Positions 25,458 to 35,030 of a stretch of DNA of 35,168 bases are shown piece by piece (position 1 is the first letter of the stretch; the number at the start of each line of letters is the position of its first letter). A model generated the notes under the pieces. That model was not told where the DNA came from, ran no database searches, and was given only the letters and a program-made list of their open reading frames with translations. The DNA comes from Yoonia sp. (GTDB taxonomy: Bacteria > Pseudomonadota > Alphaproteobacteria > Rhodobacterales > Rhodobacteraceae): NCBI GenBank assembly GCA_023955335.1, contig JAGSGF010000031.1, forward strand, positions 1 through 35,168, given 5' to 3'. The position numbers and the translations under genes are program-made.

Positions 25458-25565
25458 GCGACATCTGATAGGCTTAATCTGTCGCAGTATTTCAACGCAA
25501 GTTTGTCTCACTGCGACAAAACCGTGTCTCACAGCAACATTCAACATTTGCGACACAATTTGTCG
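25458..25565. promoter_or_regulatory. array of TGTC[GT]CA half-sites between the divergent dehydrogenases
   Basis: TGTC[GT]CA half-sites lie at 25480, 25504 and 25525 on the plus strand and TGCGACA at 25512-25518 and 25549-25555. Together they include a 9-bp inverted repeat TGTCGCAGT/ACTGCGACA (25480-25518), TGTCTCA-C-TGCGACA (25504-25518) and CGACA-CAATT-TGTCG (25551-25565). The TGTCTCA copies are 21 bases apart, two helical turns. This looks like a multi-site operator for a regulator of both dehydrogenase genes. Confidence 0.5.
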
Positions 25566-25630
25566 GTCATGTCTTGGACCGCTTGCAAGGCTCTGCCAAG
25601 CTGACGGGAACAAACCGTAGGAGACACCCC

Positions 25631-28036
25631 ATGAAAACTACCACTCGCGTTGCCGTTATCGGTGGAGGTGTCGTTGGCGCATCCGTCCTGTATCATCTGA
25701 CAAAACTTGGCTGGTCTGACGTCATGTTGCTGGAAAGGTCCGAACTGACGTCCGGGTCCACTTGGCATGCCGCTGGCGGGTTTCATACGCTAAATGGCGA
25801 CACGAACATGGCCGCGCTGCAAGGTTACACTATTAAGCTGTATAAAGAGCTTGAGGAGATCACGGGCATGTCCTGCGGGTTGCACCACGTCGGTGGCATT
25901 ACTTTGGCGGACAACCAAGATCGGTTTGATATGCTCGTCGCAGAGCGGGCAAAGCATCGGTATATGGGCCTCGAGACCGAGATCGTCGGCCCTGAGGAAA
26001 TTGCCAGGATTGCCCCAATCACAAATACTGACGGGATCATCGGCGCGCTTTATGATCCGCTCGACGGGCACCTTGATCCGTCGGGCACCACCCATGCATA
26101 CGCCAAGGCGGCCCGCATGGGGGGCGCGACCATTGAGACGCAGTGTATGGTGTCCGAGACAAACCAGCGCCCAGATGGCACATGGGATGTGGTCACCAAC
26201 AAGGGCACAATCCACGCCGAACACATCGTTAACGCTGGCGGGCTGTGGGCGCGCGAGGTCGCACAGATGGCAGGGGTTTATCTGCCCCTGCACCCAATGG
26301 AACACCAGTATCTCGTCACAGAAGACGTTCCCGAAATCTATGAGCGCGACACGGAACATCCGCACGTCATGGATCCTGCCGGCGAAAGTTATTTGCGCCA
26401 AGAAGGACGCGGATTGTGTATCGGGTTCTATGAGCAGCCCTGCAAACCATGGGCGATTGACGGCACGCCGTGGGGGTTTGGGCACGAACTGTTGCCCGAC
26501 AACCTTGATAAGGTTGAAGATTCTATCGCCTTTGCCTTCAACCGCTTTCCTGTTCTGGAACGTGCTGGCATCAAATCAGTCATCCACGGGCCATTCACAT
26601 TTGCACCTGACGGCAACCCGCTTGTGGGGCCTGTTCCGGGCTTGCGGAATTACTGGTCGGCTTGCGGCGTCATGGCCGGGTTCAGCCAAGGCGGCGGCGT
26701 CGGCCTGATGCTGGCGCAATGGATGATAGAAGGCGAATGCGAACGCGACGTGACCGCCATGGACGTGGCACGCTTTGGCAAGTGGATCACACCCGGCTAT
26801 ACGCGGCCCAAAGTTGTTGAAAACTACCAGCGGCGTTTTTCAGTCAGCTATCCGAATGAAGAACTGCCCGCAGCACGGCCGCACCGGACCACACCAATGT
26901 ACGACATTTTTAGTGACCTCGGCGCCGTTTGGGGGCAGCAATTTGGACTAGAGGTCGCAAACTACTTTGCCCAAGATGATGAACCGACGTTTGAGTTACC
27001 TACATTCCGGCGATCGAATGCGTTCGACGCCACCGCGCGTGAAGTCCACGCCGTGCGCAACGCGGTCGGCATCAACGAGGTCCAGAACTTTGGCAAATTC
27101 GCCGTCACTGGGCGGGGCGCACGGGAATGGCTCGATTATATTATGGCAGGGCGTATCCCGCAGGTGGGGCGCATGTCACTCACGCCGATGTTGTCCCCTA
27201 AGGGGCGACTGATGGGCGATTTCACAGTGTCGTGCTTGGCCGAAGACAACTTTCAACTGACCGCTAGCTATGGCGCGCAAGAGGTCCATTATCGCTGGTT
27301 CATGCAGCACTTGGGCCGTGATGTACATGTGCGCAACGTATCAGACCACCGCACAGGCTTCCAAATTGCAGGACCAAACGCGCAGCGCCTGTTGGCCGCT
27401 TGCACGCGCGAAGACTTGGCTGCGATCCGGTTCCTTGACGTGCGACGCATGACCGTCGGTCAAGTTGACTGCACCGTGCAACGGGTCAGTTACACTGGCG
27501 ATTTGGGATATGAAATTTACTGCGATCCGATGGATCAACGACAACTCTGGTGGACGCTATGGACGGCAGGCCAGCCGCTTGGGATCACACCGTTTGGGAT
27601 GCGGGCGATGATGTCGCTGCGGCTTGATCGGCACTTCGGGTCATGGCTGTCCGAGTTTTCACCTGACTACACGGCGGCTGAAACCGGTATGGACCGGTTC
27701 ATTAGTTTTAAGAAAAACACAGACTTCATTGGGCGTTCGGTGGCCGAAGCTGAGCGCGCGACGCCTCCTGCTCGGACCCTCGCCGTTTTTGAAGTCGACG
27801 CAGAAGACACTGATGTCGTGGCCTATGAACCCGTTTTCATCGACGGCACGGTCCAAGGATTCTGTACGTCTGGTGGTTATTCGCACCACACGGGCAAATC
27901 CATCGCAATGGCACTTATCCCACGCGACCACGCGCGCCTTGGCAAAAAGGTGGAAATCGAAATCATGGGTAAGATGCGTGCCGCAGTCCAAATTGCCCCC
28001 ACATTCGATCCTGAGGGAAGCAAAATGCGGTCATGA
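25631..28036 (+). CDS. DMGDH/sarcosine-dehydrogenase-like flavin-folate enzyme (copy 2)
   Basis: The 801-residue protein has the same domain order as copy 1: DAO flavin domain (GGGVVG at 11-16, Glu35, His46 in STWHAAGG), FAO_M linker, GcvT and GcvT-C. Copies 1 and 2 share long blocks (ERxELTSGSTWHAA, TEHQYxVTE, PSGxTxAYA) but differ across the substrate region, so they probably act on different N-methyl amines. GGAGA lies 7 bases before the ATG at 25631. Its TGA overlaps the ATG of the nucleotidyltransferase gene. Confidence 0.92.
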   Translation: MKTTTRVAVIGGGVVGASVLYHLTKLGWSDVMLLERSELTSGSTWHAAGGFHTLNGDTNMAALQGYTIKLYKELEEITGMSCGLHHVGGITLADNQDRFDMLVAERAKHRYMGLETEIVGPEEIARIAPITNTDGIIGALYDPLDGHLDPSGTTHAYAKAARMGGATIETQCMVSETNQRPDGTWDVVTNKGTIHAEHIVNAGGLWAREVAQMAGVYLPLHPMEHQYLVTEDVPEIYERDTEHPHVMDPAGESYLRQEGRGLCIGFYEQPCKPWAIDGTPWGFGHELLPDNLDKVEDSIAFAFNRFPVLERAGIKSVIHGPFTFAPDGNPLVGPVPGLRNYWSACGVMAGFSQGGGVGLMLAQWMIEGECERDVTAMDVARFGKWITPGYTRPKVVENYQRRFSVSYPNEELPAARPHRTTPMYDIFSDLGAVWGQQFGLEVANYFAQDDEPTFELPTFRRSNAFDATAREVHAVRNAVGINEVQNFGKFAVTGRGAREWLDYIMAGRIPQVGRMSLTPMLSPKGRLMGDFTVSCLAEDNFQLTASYGAQEVHYRWFMQHLGRDVHVRNVSDHRTGFQIAGPNAQRLLAACTREDLAAIRFLDVRRMTVGQVDCTVQRVSYTGDLGYEIYCDPMDQRQLWWTLWTAGQPLGITPFGMRAMMSLRLDRHFGSWLSEFSPDYTAAETGMDRFISFKKNTDFIGRSVAEAERATPPARTLAVFEVDAEDTDVVAYEPVFIDGTVQGFCTSGGYSHHTGKSIAMALIPRDHARLGKKVEIEIMGKMRAAVQIAPTFDPEGSKMRS

Positions 28037-28632
28037 TCCCGGTCCTGATCCTTGCTGCTGGGCAATCATCACGGATGCGCGGCACGGATAAGCTGATGTG
28101 TGATGTGCACGGTGTCCCGCTTTTACGGCGACAGATTGATATGGCGGAGGGGATCGGGCCTATCTATGTGGCCCTGCCGCCGAACAATCCTGCGCGTATA
28201 GCGGCATTGGACGGCACCACTGCCATCCCATTAATCGTCTCCGAATCGTCCGAAGGCATGGGGGGAACAATGCGCGGGGCTGTTGCACAGCTGCCAGAAT
28301 GTGCTGCATTTATGATCATTTTGGGTGATCTTATTTCACTTAATACCAATGACTTACGGGACGTTCTTGATTCTATGACAGCCCACCCCAAAAATGTCAT
28401 TTGGCGGGGTGCTTCGTCCGACGGACAGCCAGGTCACCCGATAATCTTTGACTCATCTTTGCGGCCAGCATTCGCCGACTTACATGGAGATAATGGAGGC
28501 GAAAGCATTGTTAAACCGCTTGCGTCCAGAACCTATTTGCACAGGTTCAACGACAATCGGGCGCGCCATGATCTGGACACGCCCGAAGACTGGTCTGCTT
28601 GGCGGGCCGCATCAGATCGTCACTCACCCTGA
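28033..28632 (+). CDS. MobA-like NTP transferase
   Basis: The 199-residue protein has the nucleotidyltransferase signature LAAGQSSRMRGTDKL (7-21) and a central GD (in IILGDLIS). Family members transfer a nucleotide to molybdopterin (MobA guanylyl-, MocA cytidylyltransferase) or to sugars. The context is unusual: it is translationally coupled (ATGA) to a flavin-folate dehydrogenase, which needs no molybdenum cofactor, and no molybdoenzyme gene is nearby. It may act on a different substrate; function is not assigned. Confidence 0.88.
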   Translation: MIPVLILAAGQSSRMRGTDKLMCDVHGVPLLRRQIDMAEGIGPIYVALPPNNPARIAALDGTTAIPLIVSESSEGMGGTMRGAVAQLPECAAFMIILGDLISLNTNDLRDVLDSMTAHPKNVIWRGASSDGQPGHPIIFDSSLRPAFADLHGDNGGESIVKPLASRTYLHRFNDNRARHDLDTPEDWSAWRAASDRHSP

Positions 28633-28664
28633 CACCGGTGCATGCGGCGCTAAAAATGTCGGTT

Positions 28665-28690
28665 TGCGCGCCCGACGAATCGAGCGCGCA
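28665..28690. other. GC-rich hairpin between convergent genes
   Basis: TGCGCGC (28665-28671) and GCGCGCA (28684-28690) form a 7-bp stem with a 12-base loop between the nucleotidyltransferase and RTX gene ends. No T-run follows on either strand, so terminator activity is unproven. Confidence 0.35.
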
Positions 28691-28699
28691 TCTTCAGCC

Positions 28700-31600
28700 T
28701 TACTTTAGCAAAAGCTTCGCTTCGTGCTTTTTCAGCGCCTTACGTGCGGACTGATACCCCTTGAGGCCAGTCTTTGTTGCAAGCTCAGGGAAAATTTCCA
28801 TGATCTCGTTCCGCTGACTGTTCCCGATGCCTTTCAGCGAGTAATCGCCAGGCTGGAAGCTTTCTGTCCATGCGCCGTTCGACAGAACCACTTCGTGGCG
28901 CTCAAACATAAAGTGCACGTAGGTTGTCTGCATGACGTTGATGGCGTGGATACCGTTGGAACCAACCATGTGCTTGGCAGCAGCCAGAACTTCGTTTTCT
29001 TCAAAGTACAGCTGTGTCAGGTCAGACGCGACCAGCACGCGGTGGTTTGGCGATACCATCATGTCACGTTCTGGCAGACCGTTGCCCAAAGCCCCTGCTT
29101 TAATCAGGATTGGCTTAAGATGCGGGTTCTGGACCAACTGCTTACCGGACATTTCTTTATGGCCGACCCAAGCAATTTCTTGGATGCCGTTGTCACGTGT
29201 GATGATGCGGTCACCCACTGTCAGCTCTTCAACCAGACGTTCGCCTTTTGCGGTCGCGATTGTGGTGCCCGGCGTAAAGCAAGGGATCACATTCTCGATT
29301 TCGCTAAAGGTCATGGTGGTCCCGTCAAGGAAGTTCACCGTGCCTGCTTCCGGGTCGCCATCAACATAGGTGATAAAATCGACGTTGGATCCAGTCAGAT
29401 CAAGAACATCGATGTCGCTGTTATCGGGGTCTTCACCGCCTTTAACAACGTCGCCACCATTGCCACCAAGGATCGTGTCGGAACCCAGGCCGCCATAAAC
29501 GGTATCAACGCCGTCGCCGCCAGTCAAAATGTCCTCGCCATCAAATCCTGCGATGATGTCATTGCCATCACCACCTTCAACGATGTCGTTACCATAGACA
29601 CCATTCAGGCTGTCGTCGCCAGTGTCACCCATAAGGATGTCATCGCCATAGCCGCCTTGGATATAATCGTTCCCAGCGTCACCATTAAACGTGTCATTAC
29701 CAGTTCCGCCACGGATTTCGTCGTCGTCCGCGCCGCCAAAGATAAGGTCATCTTCTATTGATCCGGTGATCGTGTCCTCACCGGTGCCGCCATAAATCGT
29801 GTCATCACCAGTGTTGCCTGCAATAATATCGTTGCCTGCGCCGCCGAAGATAACATCTTTTCCGTCACCGCCCTGGATCGTGTCGTTACCGTCACCACCC
29901 TGGATCGTGTCATCGCCAGCGCCGCCAAGGATGCTGTCGTCACCACGACCACCATAAACAAGGTCGTTGTTATCGCCGGCATCGATGGTGTCGTTGCCAT
30001 CAAAGCCTGCGATTGTGTCGCTGCCGTCATTGCCGGCGATCACATCGTTACCAAAGCCACCGTTCAGGCTGTCGTCGCCAGCACCACCGGTGATGCTATC
30101 ATCGCCATATCCACCTTGGACGAAATCGTTGCCGTCGTCGCCGTACAGAGTGTCGTCGCCAGTGCCGCCGCGGATTTCATCGTCACCCGTGCCGCCAAAG
30201 ACAAGATCATTGGTCAGCGATCCTGTGATCGTATCGTTGCCTTCATCACCATAGATTGTGTCATCATCCAAGTTGCCCTGAATGGTATCATCACCCAAGC
30301 CGCCATAAATTAAGTCTTGGCCTTCACCACCGTTGATGACGTCATTGCCCTGACCACCAAAGATAGTGTCGTCGCCATCTTCGCCATTGATCAGGTCATC
30401 GTCGATGCCACCGTCCAGAACGTCGTTGCCCACACCACCAAAAATGGTGTCAGCGTCGTCTCGGCCAAAGATCGTGTCATTACCCGTGCCACCATAAATT
30501 GTGTCACGGTTGTCGTCGGGTGCGGAATCGATCGCATCAGGTAGGTTCAGAACTTCGGTGGACAGACCACCATAGATCACGTCATCACCTTCGTTGCCTG
30601 CGATGATGTCTTCACCTTGGCTGCCGATGATTGTGTCGTTGCCTGTGCCACCGGTGACACTGTCGTCGTCGATACCGGCGTCGATGAAATCGTTGCCTGC
30701 GCCCCCGTCGATGCTGTCATCGTCGTCGCCGGTGGTGATGATATCATCGCCAGCGCCGCCAAAGACTGTGTCCAGATCGTTGTCAGGGAACTGATCGTTC
30801 TCGCTTGGGTCGGTACCCAAGTAATCATAATCAATTGCAGGGTCGATATGGTTTCCAGTGTTGATGATGTCGTTCCCGTCACCACCTGCGACCACGTCAT
30901 TGCCAGTGCCCGCATTGATACTGTCATCGCCAGTGCCGCCGTCGATGCTGTCATCGCCGCCCCCGCCAGTGATACTGTCGTTGCCGCTCGAGCCTTCGAT
31001 TTTGTCGTTACCTGCGTTACCAGCAAGGCTATCGTCACCGTCCGCACCAAAGAGCATATCGTCGCCCTCGCCACCGGTAATCGTATCGTTGCCGTCGTTA
31101 CCCATCAGCTGATCGTTGCCGACACCACCTTCGATGGTGTCGTTACCCGTGCCGCCAAAGACAACATCGTCGCCCGTCCCTGCATCAATGCTGTCGTCAC
31201 CGCCAAAGCCAAGGATCAAGTCATCATTGGCCACATCACCCGGCAGGATCGCATCATTTGCATCCACAATATCACCATCGGCATCCACATATGGAATGTC
31301 AGGGGTGATGATATCATTGCCGCCGGTGCCCTGCACTGTGCCGTCGTTGATGCCAGAGACAACAAATGTGGCTGTCGCCGTATCTTCGTTCCCTGCTTGG
31401 TCAACGATTGTGTAGGTAACAGATGTCTCGTTGGTCGCACCCAGACCCAAGTCGTCAAAGTCGCCATTGGCGTCAAAGTCGACAGTACCGTCCGCGTTGA
31501 TTGTGAACAGACCACCATTGTCACCACCCACTGGCTGGCCAACATTTGCATCAATGCCGTCAACTGCAGATACGGTCAGCGCATCGTTTTCTGGGTCACT

Positions 31601-34600
31601 ATCAACATCCGCACCAGTGTCGTCGGTGATGACATTCCCATCCACGTCGCCTGCTGCTTCGTCATACGTCACCGCATAAACGTTGTCTGTGGCCACTGGG
31701 CCGTCGTTCACACCGTCTACAGTGAACGTAACAGTGGCTGTATCGGTGCCGCCATTTCCATCGTCGACGGTGTACGTGACTGATGTTGTTGCCGTTTCAC
31801 CTGCATCAAGCGCGTCGAACTCGCCGTTTGGATCAAAGTCGACTGTGCCATCAGGGTTCACAGTGATCAGACCACCGTTGTCGCCCACAACCGGGGCCCC
31901 AACGTTGCCTTCAACACCGTTCACTTGTGTGACGGTTAGCGGATCGCTTTCAGGATCGCTATTAACACCTTCACCTGTGTCATCGGTCACAACATTGCCG
32001 TCGACATCGCCAGCCACATCATTGGCAGCCACTGTATAGGCGTTGTTTGTGGCCACAGGGGCATCATTTGTACCAGTCACCGTGATTGTGACAGTGGCTG
32101 TATCTGTGCCGCCATTGCCGTCTTCAACCGTGTAAGACACTGATGTTGTTGAAGTTTCACCTTCGCCCAGTGCCTCAAAGTTGCCATTAGGATCGAAAGA
32201 AGCTGTTCCGTCCTCAAGGATCGTAATCAGGCCGCCGTTGGAGCCCTCAACAGGTGTTCCAACATTGCCGCCAGCGCCGTCAACTGCGGATACAGTCAGC
32301 GTGTCACCATCTGGATCGGTGTCAGTGCCGTTGCCGGTGTCGCCAGTGATGACGTTGCCGATTGGGGCGGTGGCTGTGTCTTCCAGGCCGTCAAAGGAAT
32401 CGTCAGTGGCATCGGGGGCCATGTTGGCCTCGTCGCCGATGATTTCTTCGATCTCGGTAAAGTTGATCGTTTCGCCCGTTGGAACACCGTCCTGATCAAC
32501 AAACACAACTTGGCCATCGATGCCGTTGCCGTTGCTGTCAGGGATCGGGTCGCCTGTGCCATCTGGACCGGTCAGGATAAATGTACCCTGCCCTGTCAGA
32601 TCAAGGATGTCATAGTCATCGCCACCAGCGCCACCGTCAACGGTATCGCCTGCGCCGCCAAGGATCACGTCGCGATCAGCGCCACCATAAACGATGTCGT
32701 TGCCAGCATCGCCGGACAATGTGTCATCGCCACATTCACCAAAGATCGTATCGTCACCAGCACCACCCGAAATCGAGTCGTCGTATGTACCAGTTGCTGG
32801 CGTACCACCGGTATCTCCTGACAAAGCTGGGTCATAGGTTGGGTAAAAGTCTTGATATTCGAGAACCGAAGTATTGCCGGACCCTGTGTTCATTGTCGGG
32901 CCAGTATCTGACGCCGTTCCATTAACATTGCCATCAATGGCGTAGAATTCTGTCGGCTCAATGCTACCGCCTTTGAGTGACACACCGACAGTGACCGTTG
33001 CTCCGGCCAAGTCCGGGTTTTGGCCGATGACCCATGTATTCATTTGGTTATAGAATGCATCAGCATCGTTACTGATCCATGTACCAGAGCCGCCATCTGG
33101 AAAATTGTCAACTTTGACAGAGTAATCAATGACCCCATCACCGTCGGTGTCATAGTAGAACACCATGTTTGAAATATCTTGAACGCGCTCGGGGAAATAG
33201 TCTTCTTCTTCGTCATTACAGACTGCCTCGCCGTCGCCGCGAAGTGTGTCATTGCCCGCACCACCAAGGATGCTGTCATCACCAGCGCCGCCAGATACGG
33301 TATCATCGCCGGACCCACCATAAATGCTGTCGTTGCCTGCACCACCATTCGCGACATCGTCGCCTGCATCTGCATAGATACGGTCATCACCAGTGCCGCC
33401 AAACAGAACGTCATTGTCGTTCATGCCCTCAAGGATGTCATTGCCAGCGCCGCCAAACAGAGTGTCGTCGCCGTCTTGACCGCAAAGCGTATCATCGCCA
33501 TCGCCGCCTGCGATGTTGTCGTTACCGTCGCCACCAAGCAAAAAGTCGTTGCCTGTGCCGCCATCGATGCTGTCGTCGCCAAGCCCACCGTAAACAGTGT
33601 CGTCATCCGCGCCGCCAGTGATCGTGTCGTCGCCACCTTCACCGAAGACAAGGTCTTGGCCTGTTCCGCCAGCGATAACATCATTGCCGTCAACACCGGT
33701 GCCGCCCGTGGTGCCGTCTGTGCTGTCAAAGAAAATCTCGGTGATGTTGATGCCAGAGTTGTTGGCGCCGTCTTGATCATGCTCCACAACGATCCGTGAA
33801 ACCGGACCTGGGATGCTGACATTCAGGTTGTAGTTTGCTGTGTTTGGATCAGCGTAACCGCCTTCGCTGTCAGCAGTATCCGCGCCTGCAACTGTATCGG
33901 TATCCAACAATGTCAGGCTATCACCACCTGTGAGGATCACTTGGATTGGGTTGCCATCAGCGTCAAATGCTGTGACGCGCACAACGCCGTCGCCATCAAT
34001 ATCATTGATGTTAAACGACACGTTATCAACAGATTCCGAGAAATCCCAAGAGAATGCACCCTCGTTGCCGTGACCGTGCGTCTCCGAGTACAAAGAACTG
34101 TTGTCGTCAACAGTTTGCGTACCGGACTCGATGCCAGTTGTGTTCAGATCTGCGCTTGACAGGTTCGTGAAATGATCGCCGGTGTCTTGAATGCGATCAT
34201 ACGTAACGATGACGCTGCCTGTGTCCACAACGATGCCACCGTCGATTTCGCTGTCAGAAAGACCTTCCCAGCCGAAAGACTCGCGCTCGGCTGCGACAGT
34301 TTCAACTGCACCGTTCGCATCGCCGTAAATTACGTCGTTGCCACTACCGCCTGTGATGCTGTCATCGCCTGTGCCGCCATACACTTCGTCGTCGCCGTCG
34401 CCCGCAAAAACAACGTCGTTGCCCGCACCGGCGACAATCAAATCATCATTGCCAAAATCACCCGCAAGGATGGCATCGTCGTTATCAACAAAATCGCCAT
34501 CGGGATCGCCAGCGTAATTGCTATCAATCAGGTCGTCGCCGGCCGTGCCCTCGACAGTCCCGTCAAGGTTATCGGTCGCGCTATTGAAAACCAGGTCGTC

Positions 34601-34978
34601 AATTGCGACAGAACCGCACAGTTCGATTTCCATCAGGTAAACGCCGTCCATGTTGAACTCGACCACGTTCTGGCTGTTGTCACCTGTGCCGTCGACCCAT
34701 TGTTCGCCCAGAAGTGTGCCGGATTCGTCATAGAACCTGACCATCGCGCCTTCTTCGTTATCAAGGAACGTGAGGCTTTCGACAGAAGTTTCCGTGTCAA
34801 ATGCAATGCTGAGGGTGCCGCCGCCAGCGTTGTCATCTGGGTCGCTGCTGTCGCCATCTTCCGAGATGATCAGCGCACTACCAAGATTGGATGTCTCCAG
34901 ATCGCTGTCACCACCCGTGGGGTTCGCCGTGTCAAAGATCATCGCCTGATTGGATCCACCGGATGCCGTGATTGTCAC
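28700..34978 (-). CDS. giant RTX/VCBS/Hint-domain surface protein, 5' end probably lost to an insertion
   Basis: At least 2092 residues are encoded, the frame being open from 35116. Order: a beta module ending near FNMDGVYLMEIELCG (1-130), RTX GGxGxDxUx blocks, a non-repeat segment (about 600-700), RTX, three VCBS/cadherin-like units (about 857-1215), a long RTX block, then a Hint domain beginning at Cys1900 (CFTPGT, later SPNHRVLV). RTX blocks bind calcium and fold outside the cell after type I secretion. There is no ATG: the GTG at 34978 is the first conventional start, but family-like sequence (SGGTVVDDEYRALG) continues upstream to about 35030, next to an insertion sequence. So the true start is probably missing and the gene may not be expressed. 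Confidence 0.85.
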   Translation of the reverse strand: MTITASGGSNQAMIFDTANPTGGDSDLETSNLGSALIISEDGDSSDPDDNAGGGTLSIAFDTETSVESLTFLDNEEGAMVRFYDESGTLLGEQWVDGTGDNSQNVVEFNMDGVYLMEIELCGSVAIDDLVFNSATDNLDGTVEGTAGDDLIDSNYAGDPDGDFVDNDDAILAGDFGNDDLIVAGAGNDVVFAGDGDDEVYGGTGDDSITGGSGNDVIYGDANGAVETVAAERESFGWEGLSDSEIDGGIVVDTGSVIVTYDRIQDTGDHFTNLSSADLNTTGIESGTQTVDDNSSLYSETHGHGNEGAFSWDFSESVDNVSFNINDIDGDGVVRVTAFDADGNPIQVILTGGDSLTLLDTDTVAGADTADSEGGYADPNTANYNLNVSIPGPVSRIVVEHDQDGANNSGINITEIFFDSTDGTTGGTGVDGNDVIAGGTGQDLVFGEGGDDTITGGADDDTVYGGLGDDSIDGGTGNDFLLGGDGNDNIAGGDGDDTLCGQDGDDTLFGGAGNDILEGMNDNDVLFGGTGDDRIYADAGDDVANGGAGNDSIYGGSGDDTVSGGAGDDSILGGAGNDTLRGDGEAVCNDEEEDYFPERVQDISNMVFYYDTDGDGVIDYSVKVDNFPDGGSGTWISNDADAFYNQMNTWVIGQNPDLAGATVTVGVSLKGGSIEPTEFYAIDGNVNGTASDTGPTMNTGSGNTSVLEYQDFYPTYDPALSGDTGGTPATGTYDDSISGGAGDDTIFGECGDDTLSGDAGNDIVYGGADRDVILGGAGDTVDGGAGGDDYDILDLTGQGTFILTGPDGTGDPIPDSNGNGIDGQVVFVDQDGVPTGETINFTEIEEIIGDEANMAPDATDDSFDGLEDTATAPIGNVITGDTGNGTDTDPDGDTLTVSAVDGAGGNVGTPVEGSNGGLITILEDGTASFDPNGNFEALGEGETSTTSVSYTVEDGNGGTDTATVTITVTGTNDAPVATNNAYTVAANDVAGDVDGNVVTDDTGEGVNSDPESDPLTVTQVNGVEGNVGAPVVGDNGGLITVNPDGTVDFDPNGEFDALDAGETATTSVTYTVDDGNGGTDTATVTFTVDGVNDGPVATDNVYAVTYDEAAGDVDGNVITDDTGADVDSDPENDALTVSAVDGIDANVGQPVGGDNGGLFTINADGTVDFDANGDFDDLGLGATNETSVTYTIVDQAGNEDTATATFVVSGINDGTVQGTGGNDIITPDIPYVDADGDIVDANDAILPGDVANDDLILGFGGDDSIDAGTGDDVVFGGTGNDTIEGGVGNDQLMGNDGNDTITGGEGDDMLFGADGDDSLAGNAGNDKIEGSSGNDSITGGGGDDSIDGGTGDDSINAGTGNDVVAGGDGNDIINTGNHIDPAIDYDYLGTDPSENDQFPDNDLDTVFGGAGDDIITTGDDDDSIDGGAGNDFIDAGIDDDSVTGGTGNDTIIGSQGEDIIAGNEGDDVIYGGLSTEVLNLPDAIDSAPDDNRDTIYGGTGNDTIFGRDDADTIFGGVGNDVLDGGIDDDLINGEDGDDTIFGGQGNDVINGGEGQDLIYGGLGDDTIQGNLDDDTIYGDEGNDTITGSLTNDLVFGGTGDDEIRGGTGDDTLYGDDGNDFVQGGYGDDSITGGAGDDSLNGGFGNDVIAGNDGSDTIAGFDGNDTIDAGDNNDLVYGGRGDDSILGGAGDDTIQGGDGNDTIQGGDGKDVIFGGAGNDIIAGNTGDDTIYGGTGEDTITGSIEDDLIFGGADDDEIRGGTGNDTFNGDAGNDYIQGGYGDDILMGDTGDDSLNGVYGNDIVEGGDGNDIIAGFDGEDILTGGDGVDTVYGGLGSDTILGGNGGDVVKGGEDPDNSDIDVLDLTGSNVDFITYVDGDPEAGTVNFLDGTTMTFSEIENVIPCFTPGTTIATAKGERLVEELTVGDRIITRDNGIQEIAWVGHKEMSGKQLVQNPHLKPILIKAGALGNGLPERDMMVSPNHRVLVASDLTQLYFEENEVLAAAKHMVGSNGIHAINVMQTTYVHFMFERHEVVLSNGAWTESFQPGDYSLKGIGNSQRNEIMEIFPELATKTGLKGYQSARKALKKHEAKLLLK
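29400..31230 (-). repeat. RTX nonapeptide block, with a 459-base higher-order duplication
   Basis: About 67 nine-residue repeats of the type GGxGxDxUx lie here, encoded by 27-base units. Within it a 153-residue (459-base, 17-nonapeptide) unit recurs: the TITGS segment read from about 30230 and that read from about 29771 are followed by the same order of landmarks (EIRGG, QGGYGDD, DSLNG, IAGFDG). This shows recent growth of the block by larger duplication rather than single-repeat slippage. Confidence 0.8.
31336..32410 (-). repeat. three tandem VCBS/cadherin-like repeats
   Basis: Units start at 32410, 32053 and 31693 on the minus strand, 357 and 360 bases apart, and each encodes about 120 residues with NGGL(I/F)T, DGT..FD.NG.F and VTYT/VSYT landmarks, ending in NDAPV, NDGPV or NDGTV. 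These are extended adhesin-type beta modules between RTX blocks. Confidence 0.85.
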
Positions 34979-35030
34979 GCCGAGGGCGCGATATTCATCA
35001 TCTACAACTGTTCCACCGGAAAGGTCGTTA

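Noticed and set aside
28033..28632. Naming the nucleotidyltransferase mobA or mocA
   Set aside because: The motif supports the superfamily only, and no molybdoenzyme genes are nearby.
29400..31230. CRISPR-like regular repeats
   Set aside because: The 27-base units have no unique spacers and encode RTX nonapeptides in a single frame.
28724..34978. Long plus-strand open frames opposite the RTX gene (for example 28724-29761 and 30617-31783)
   Set aside because: They are mirror images of the Asp/Gly-rich repeats, which lack stops on the other strand, and have no ribosome sites or recognisable domains.
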